Below, in pieces: positions 6,581 to 10,802 of a DNA stretch of 10,802 nt. The position numbers and the translations under genes are program-made. Location: NCBI GenBank assembly GCA_900762805.1, contig CAAFHY010000204.1, positions 1 through 10,802 on the forward strand, given 5' to 3'. This stretch comes from Oscillospiraceae bacterium. GTDB lineage: Bacteria; Bacillota; Clostridia; Oscillospirales; Ruminococcaceae. Within the stretch, counting starts at the first letter, position 1. Every line of letters starts with the position of its first letter. A model generated the notes under the pieces. It was not told where the DNA came from. It was given only the letters and a program-made list of their open reading frames with translations, and made no database searches.

Positions 6581-7833
6581 CCGGCCCTCCTTCCCAGGCG
6601 GCAGACAGTGTGCGGCGTAAACAGCCGCATGACGTCGCGTATCTCCTGCTTGGTGATCGACTGCAGCAGCTCCAGCTCCTCGGCCGGCGTGCGGGCCGGC
6701 AGACCGACGATCTGCCGGTCGAGATACCAGCCGCACAGGCGGCCGGCGTTTTCGCCGACCTCCAGATGGGCGTTGTGCATCAGCAGCAGCGTTTCGTTCA
6801 GCTCACGGTCGGAGATCGAATCGGTCAGCTTTTCCAGCTCGTGCAGCACCGAGCGCTCGGCTTTTTCGGCATTTTCATGTGAGACGCCGGTCGTGACGCC
6901 CATGGCGGCGTTGAGTACGTCGGGCGAGCAGGAGCAATAGTAGCACAGGCTCTGCTTTTCGCGCACGTTGGTGAAAAGGCGGGAGGTGGGGATGCCGCCC
7001 AGCAGTGCCGCGCCGAGGCGGAAGGCGGCCCGTTCGCGCTCATTCAGTCGTCGGCCGGCCGTGAACAGCAGCGTTTCGACCTCCTGCGTCACATCGTCTT
7101 CAATGGCAACGCGCCCGACCGCGCCGCACGGCGCAACGGCGGGCAGCTCAGGAAAGCTGACCTCGGTGCGCGGCGGGAGGCCGGCGGCAAAGCCGTCAGG
7201 TATCTCGGTGTTGAGGGCGAACAGCTCGATGTGGGCGTCAGCGAGAAAGTGCCGGAAGTGGGCCGACAGCCGCGCGGCGTCGATGGCCGGCAGCTCGTCG
7301 GCCGAGCCGAGCGGGTCAAAGCCGCGTGGATCGCCCTCGCCGTAAAAGGCGGCCAGCCCCCGGCGGGTGCAGTAGACGCGCTTGTCGTTGTAGGAGGCGG
7401 CGATGGCCTCGCCCAGCTTCTGCTTTTCAATGGCAACCGCCTCGCTGCCGAAGCAGCCGCCCGGCATGTCGGGCTGAAGCATGGCCGAAAGCAGAAAGCC
7501 GAGATATTCCCTGTCGGCGGCCGGGTCGGGCAGAAAGCGGCCGCGCGGCCCGTCCAGCGTAAAGGTGATATAGCGGCGGCCGACCGATTTGTCAGAGGTG
7601 CAGGAGTAGCTGGCGCCGTACAGCCGCATCAGGCGGCGCTGCAGGGCGGCCGGGGTGCGGCACTGCGCCGTCGAGCGTTCGGTCAGATAGGGGAGCAGGG
7701 CGCTCATGGCGGTTTCGTCACGCCGTTCGGGCAGCAGCAGCACTGCCGTGATGCGCTGGCGCTTGAAGCGGCTGTCCTTCAGCTCGGTGAGAAAGACGCC
7801 GTCGGCCAGCCTGGTGCGTTTGGGTAGAGGCAT
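6577..7833 (-). CDS. ymfF: M16 family peptidase-like protein, YmfF-like, zinc motif absent, 418 aa
   Basis: This is an M16-fold partner subunit. The position where the HxxEH zinc motif would lie reads ALLPYLTERST (45-55), followed by a Leu-Tyr-Gly-Ala element near 71-74. That pattern fits YmfF-type proteins and means it is probably not catalytic alone. The C-terminal half has the M16 pattern LFTNVREKQSLCYYC. M16B proteins often work as one active and one inactive subunit, so a heterodimer with the next gene product is likely (inference). The start at 7833 has GGAG (7843-7846) nine bases upstream. An in-frame ATG at 7890 would overlap the previous gene by 37 bp and add unconserved Arg/Gln-rich residues. 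The stop overlaps the ymfH start by 4 bp. Confidence 0.88.
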   Translation of the reverse strand: MPLPKRTRLADGVFLTELKDSRFKRQRITAVLLLPERRDETAMSALLPYLTERSTAQCRTPAALQRRLMRLYGASYSCTSDKSVGRRYITFTLDGPRGRFLPDPAADREYLGFLLSAMLQPDMPGGCFGSEAVAIEKQKLGEAIAASYNDKRVYCTRRGLAAFYGEGDPRGFDPLGSADELPAIDAARLSAHFRHFLADAHIELFALNTEIPDGFAAGLPPRTEVSFPELPAVAPCGAVGRVAIEDDVTQEVETLLFTAGRRLNERERAAFRLGAALLGGIPTSRLFTNVREKQSLCYYCSCSPDVLNAAMGVTTGVSHENAEKAERSVLHELEKLTDSISDRELNETLLLMHNAHLEVGENAGRLCGWYLDRQIVGLPARTPAEELELLQSITKQEIRDVMRLFTPHTVCRLGRRAG

Positions 7834-7853
7834 GAGATGTTTCTCCGGTTGTT

Positions 7854-9248
7854 TCAAAGCATTTTGACGACGTCGCTCAGGCTGTCGCACACGGCGAGGC
7901 AGCGGGCGCGCAGGTCGTCGTCAGGCGGGATCATGTCGGGTATCATGACAACGCGCATACCTGCCGCACCGGCGGCAAGGATCCCATTGCGCGAGTCCTC
8001 CAGCACCAGCGCGGCGGCCGGCGCGACGCCGCATTGACGGGCGGCCTTCAGAAAGATATCGGGGGCGGGCTTGGTGTTTTCGACCTCGTCGCCGTAGACG
8101 GCGGCGCTGAACAGCTCCAGCGCGCCGGCCTCGGCCAGCTCGGCGGCGGCGACGGCCTTTGGAGTCGAGCTGCCGACCGCCATCCTGATGCCGCGGCTCT
8201 TGAGGTGCCGCGCCAGCTCAAAGAAGCCGCGCTTGACGGGCACGCCGTTTTCGGCCATGTAGGCGCGGCTGATGGCATGGCTCTCCTTGAGTGCCTCGTC
8301 GGGGCTCAGACCGGGCAGATGGTCGGCTACCAGCCGGTCAAAGACGCCGCGGGCGCCGCCGATCACCGTCATGTACATTTCGCGGGTGAGCGTGGCGCCG
8401 TGCCGCCGGAAGACCTCGGTCATCGAGCGGCAGGAGATGCGCTCGGTGTCAAGGATGAGGCCGTCCATATCGAAGATGACCAGCTTGACGTCGAGCAGCA
8501 TACCGGGGGAGTAGACAAAATCGTCATAGTTGAAATAGCCCTCCGAAAGCAGCGCCTTGACAGGGATCCGTTTGAAGGGGGCCAGCTCGGCGCCCGGCTC
8601 AAGGTCGGGCACCTCGCTTTCAAAGTCGATATCGACGGTGCGGCTCTTGAGCGAGTCGAGCGACAGCTCGATAAGCCCCAGCCCCAGTGCCAGCACCAGC
8701 GCGAGGCAGGCGGTCAGCAGGCAGCGCAGCAGCAGCAGCGACAGCGCGTCCTGCTCCAGGCGGGTGCCCGAAAGGAAGACAGCGCGGTGCAGCGCCCAGC
8801 TGGCGGCGCAGAAGCCCGCCGTGCCGAACAGAGCGGCCGGAACGGCGACCAGCACCGGATTGATGCGCGGGATGAGCCGCAGTAGACGCGCCGTCAGTGC
8901 CGGCAGGAAGCAGAGCAGGATGTGCGGCAGAAGGCAGATCAGCAGCGCGGCGGTGCGCCCTGTCTGGCCGGGCGAGAAGGACTGGCCCAGACCGGCGATG
9001 GCCGGAGTGGGCAGCAGCCGGTCGAACAGCAGCGACAGCACCAGCGCGGCGCTGCCGGAGGCCACGCCCAGCAGGGTGGCCGTCAGCTCGTCGAGCAGCG
9101 TGGCGGCGGCGGCCAGCAGCGCGGCCGCGGCAAAGTAGATGCTGGTGGCCGTACCGGGAAACAGCGCCATGCCGGCAGCCGAAAAAGCCGTGAACAGCAC
9201 AAAGCCGGATACGGCAAAGACGATGCGGCGGGTTATCGACAGCTTCAT
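7854..9248 (-). CDS. Six-TM membrane domain fused to a HAD-family phosphatase, 464 aa
   Basis: The N-terminal ~200 residues form about six hydrophobic helices (near 9-30, 35-52, 54-75, 99-120, 130-152, 168-192). A ~50-residue linker (about 201-249) follows. The C-terminal 215 residues are a HAD hydrolase of the beta-phosphoglucomutase-like group. All four HAD motifs are present: DMDGLILD (260-267, Asp260/Asp262), VGSST (358-362), KPAPDIF (393-399, Lys393) and LEDSRNG (416-422). The N-terminal Lys/Arg and RLLRLIPR between helices 4 and 5 favour N-in and C-in topology, placing the HAD domain in the cytoplasm. The frame is continuous. An internal ATG at 8501, where an ordinary HAD protein would begin, is preceded by CCCCGG and has no ribosome site, so a true fusion is likelier than two genes. 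The start at 9248 has GAGG eight bases upstream. I do not recognise the membrane domain, and the substrate is unknown. Confidence 0.85.
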   Translation of the reverse strand: MKLSITRRIVFAVSGFVLFTAFSAAGMALFPGTATSIYFAAAALLAAAATLLDELTATLLGVASGSAALVLSLLFDRLLPTPAIAGLGQSFSPGQTGRTAALLICLLPHILLCFLPALTARLLRLIPRINPVLVAVPAALFGTAGFCAASWALHRAVFLSGTRLEQDALSLLLLRCLLTACLALVLALGLGLIELSLDSLKSRTVDIDFESEVPDLEPGAELAPFKRIPVKALLSEGYFNYDDFVYSPGMLLDVKLVIFDMDGLILDTERISCRSMTEVFRRHGATLTREMYMTVIGGARGVFDRLVADHLPGLSPDEALKESHAISRAYMAENGVPVKRGFFELARHLKSRGIRMAVGSSTPKAVAAAELAEAGALELFSAAVYGDEVENTKPAPDIFLKAARQCGVAPAAALVLEDSRNGILAAGAAGMRVVMIPDMIPPDDDLRARCLAVCDSLSDVVKML

Positions 9249-9252
9249 CGGT

Positions 9253-10011
9253 TCAACCTCGGTTCATTTTATAGATGCAGTAGATGCCCTTGAGCACCAG
9301 CATATCGTCGTGTATCAGCCTGGTGTGGCAGCAGTCCATAAAGCGGTAGGCAAGGCCGCCCGTGATGAGAAACACCGGCTGGCGGCCGAGCTGGTTGGCA
9401 AAGCGGCGGCAGAGGCCGTCGATCATCTCGGCATAGCCGTAGATGGCGCCGCTGCCGATGGCCTCAGCGGTGTTGCGGCCGATGGCGGAGGGCGGCGGCT
9501 CCAGCGGAAGCTCGCGCAGCATCGAGGCGCTTGAAAAGAGGGCGGAGAACGACGCCCGTATACCGGGCAGGATGGCGCCGCCCAGAAAGCCGCTGTTCTC
9601 GTCGATGGCCATGAGGGTGGTGGCGGTGCCGGTGTCAATGACGACGGCCGGCAGCCAGTAGCAGACCTTGGCGGCCACCGCGCCGGCGATGAGATCGGGG
9701 CCGAGGTCGGAGCAGTCGGTCAGCTTGTAGGTGAGGCCGGTCTCAACGTCGGTGCCGACCACAACAGGCTCCAGCCCGGCGGCGAGACGGCAGCCCTCGG
9801 TCAGCGCGCCGGTAATCTCCGGCGCGACGCTGCATACGCAGGCGCCCTCGTAGGGGCCGGCATGGCGGGTCAGAAAGCCGCGCAGGATATCGGCAAAGCG
9901 CGCGGCGGTCATGGTCTTGTCGGTCACGATACGCTCGTGGAACAGCGCGCCGCTCTCCTGGCAGCCGCCTATCACGATGTTGGTGTTGCCCGCGTCTATG
10001 GCAAGTATCAT
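9253..10011 (-). CDS. coaX: Type III pantothenate kinase CoaX, 252 aa
   Basis: CoaX phosphorylates pantothenate, the first committed step of CoA synthesis, in the cytoplasm. ASKHA-fold motifs are in order: LAIDAGNTNIVIG (3-15, Asp6), LGPDLIAGAVAA (103-114), VIDTGTATT (124-132), GGAILPGI (144-151), AIGRNTAEAI (176-185) with SGAIYGYA, and TGGLA (217-221). Length is normal for type III enzymes. The usual GADR element reads GPDL (104-107) here: Asp106 is kept but Arg is replaced by Leu. The start at 10011 overlaps the stop of the dCMP deaminase gene (TGATG, 1 bp). The nearest GGAG is 13 bases up, so translational coupling is likely. The stop lies 4 bp before the next gene. Confidence 0.95.
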   Translation of the reverse strand: MILAIDAGNTNIVIGGCQESGALFHERIVTDKTMTAARFADILRGFLTRHAGPYEGACVCSVAPEITGALTEGCRLAAGLEPVVVGTDVETGLTYKLTDCSDLGPDLIAGAVAAKVCYWLPAVVIDTGTATTLMAIDENSGFLGGAILPGIRASFSALFSSASMLRELPLEPPPSAIGRNTAEAIGSGAIYGYAEMIDGLCRRFANQLGRQPVFLITGGLAYRFMDCCHTRLIHDDMLVLKGIYCIYKMNRG

Positions 10012-10502
10012 CAGTAATCAAAAACTCCGTTCATGGTTTCGTCCTCCTCGACCCAGTCGCTCTGGACGTCAAAGCAGGTGTATTCGTCATGGGTATTGCG
10101 CACGATGACCGTCGAGATGCCGGCGTTGATGATCATGCGCTTGCACATCGAGCACGGCTCGCCGTCGGGCACCAGCTCGCCGGTGCGGGCGTCCTTGCCG
10201 CAGAGGTAGAGCGTCGCCCCCAGCATATCGCGCCGCGAGGCGCTGATGATGGCGTTGGCCTCGGCGTGGACCGAGCGGCAGACCTCATAGCGCTGCCCGC
10301 GGGGGATGTTGAGCCTTTCGCGCATACAGACGCCGATGTCGCTGCAATTGCGGCGGCTGCGCGGCGCGCCGACGTAGCCGGTCGAGATGATCTCGTCGTT
10401 TTTCACAATGATGGCGCCGTAATTGCGGCGCAGGCAGGTGCCGCGGCTGGTGACGGCCTCGGCGATGTCAAGATAGTAATTGGTTTTGTCTCTGCGGTTC
10501 AT
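10011..10502 (-). CDS. dCMP deaminase family protein (ComEB-like), 163 aa
   Basis: This cytoplasmic zinc enzyme is predicted to deaminate dCMP to dUMP for thymidylate synthesis. The cytidine/deoxycytidylate deaminase zinc site is complete: HAE (79-81, His79 ligand, Glu81 catalytic) and PCSMC (116-120, Cys117/Cys120 ligands). The GAPRSRRNCSDIGVC stretch (45-59) matches the extra region typical of bacterial dCMP deaminases rather than cytidine deaminases. In B. subtilis the homologue is ComEB, in the competence locus, but no com genes are seen here. The start at 10502 has AAAAGAGG (10509-10516) six bases upstream. It is the first gene of the seven-gene minus-strand operon, about 90 nt below a strong promoter. 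Confidence 0.94.
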   Translation of the reverse strand: MNRRDKTNYYLDIAEAVTSRGTCLRRNYGAIIVKNDEIISTGYVGAPRSRRNCSDIGVCMRERLNIPRGQRYEVCRSVHAEANAIISASRRDMLGATLYLCGKDARTGELVPDGEPCSMCKRMIINAGISTVIVRNTHDEYTCFDVQSDWVEEDETMNGVFDY

Positions 10503-10597
10503 GCGGTACCTCTTTTGTCGGCCGGAGGGCCGGGCGGGCGGCGCGGCGCGCTTTTCCCGCCGGTGGTTGAATGTAATTTGAAATTATATATAACATG

Positions 10598-10626
10598 ATT
10601 ATAGCACATCTTGGTTTGAGGTACAA
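10598..10626 (-). promoter_or_regulatory. Promoter of the dCMP deaminase-to-folD operon
   Basis: On the minus strand, TTGTAC (10621-10626) is followed by a 17-bp spacer and a consensus TATAAT (10598-10603). TGC just before it gives a TGn extended -10. Transcription would begin near 10591, leaving a leader of about 90 nt. That leader has an AT-rich start and then a GC-rich stretch (10520-10565) with a GGCC...GGCC inverted repeat. It is the strongest promoter-like site in the window. Confidence 0.8.
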
Positions 10627-10802
10627 GTGCGGCAGGAGAGAAAGAGGGGACAGTCCGGCGCCGGCCGGTGCATGGGGCGGCGGCCTGCTTCTGTGCCTGT
10701 CCTGCTGTTTCCCGTTTTCGGCGGCGGGATGCGGGCGGTAAGGAGCCGGGCGGTCAAGGCTTTCAGAGCAGAGCTTTTTCGCACCATGCGCGGAAAAACG
10801 GC
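10627..10802. other. Right-edge intergenic sequence, no supported gene
   Basis: No open frame here shows a recognisable motif or good ribosome site. Near the edge, GCTTTTTCGCACCATGCGCGGAAAAA (about 10772-10797, with internal mismatches) is an imperfect palindrome. The adjacent gene on the right is outside the window. Confidence 0.4.

Noticed and set aside
7854..8501. Separate HAD gene starting at the internal ATG (8501)
   Set aside because: There is no Shine-Dalgarno before it (CCCCGG) and the frame is continuous with the membrane domain. It is kept as a fusion, though internal initiation cannot be ruled out.
8034..8885. Long plus-strand frame (283 aa) antisense to the HAD fusion
   Set aside because: It is a shadow frame. 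The minus strand holds all four HAD motifs and membrane helices.

Overview
The window is G+C-rich, low-GC-type (Firmicutes) gene content: a type III pantothenate kinase, a ComEB-type dCMP deaminase, a pair of YmfF/YmfH-like M16 peptidases and a Clostridia-style Lgt. Together with purine-rich Shine-Dalgarno sites and canonical sigma-A-type promoters, this suggests a high-GC member of the Clostridia, perhaps of the Ruminococcaceae/Oscillospiraceae. That placement is inference from gene content and base composition. It looks like chromosomal housekeeping sequence. I see no tRNA, rRNA, CRISPR array, insertion sequence or phage gene.

Layout. Positions 1-271 hold no gene. They contain a regular TTCCC array, a perfect GC hairpin and a group of competing hairpins downstream of yebC. 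The gene yebC (272-1006, minus) has its own short leader, an extended -10 promoter and an operator-like inverted repeat. Divergent to it is an AGCS-family sodium:amino-acid symporter (1161-2603, plus), with an interleaved-hairpin leader and a strong terminator at 2661-2710. Positions 2711-3141 look non-coding.

From 10502 down to 3142 runs a tight seven-gene minus-strand operon. In transcription order it is: dCMP deaminase, coaX, a six-TM membrane domain fused to a HAD phosphatase, ymfF-like M16 (no zinc motif), ymfH-like M16 (HxxEH), lgt with a long acidic tail, and folD. Gaps run from a 4-bp overlap to 55 bp. A good promoter (TTGTAC, 17 bp, TATAAT with TGn extension) lies at 10598-10626. Positions 10627-10802 show no gene.

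How the genes fit. dCMP deaminase (dUMP supply) and FolD (one-carbon folate) both feed dTMP synthesis. CoaX starts CoA synthesis. Lgt lipidates lipoproteins. The M16 pair has been tied in Bacillus to EF-P modification, and YebC/TACO1 proteins to polyproline translation, so both loci may touch the same translation problem. The least ordinary items are the membrane-HAD fusion and the Lgt tail. I found no clearly new defence or mobile system.
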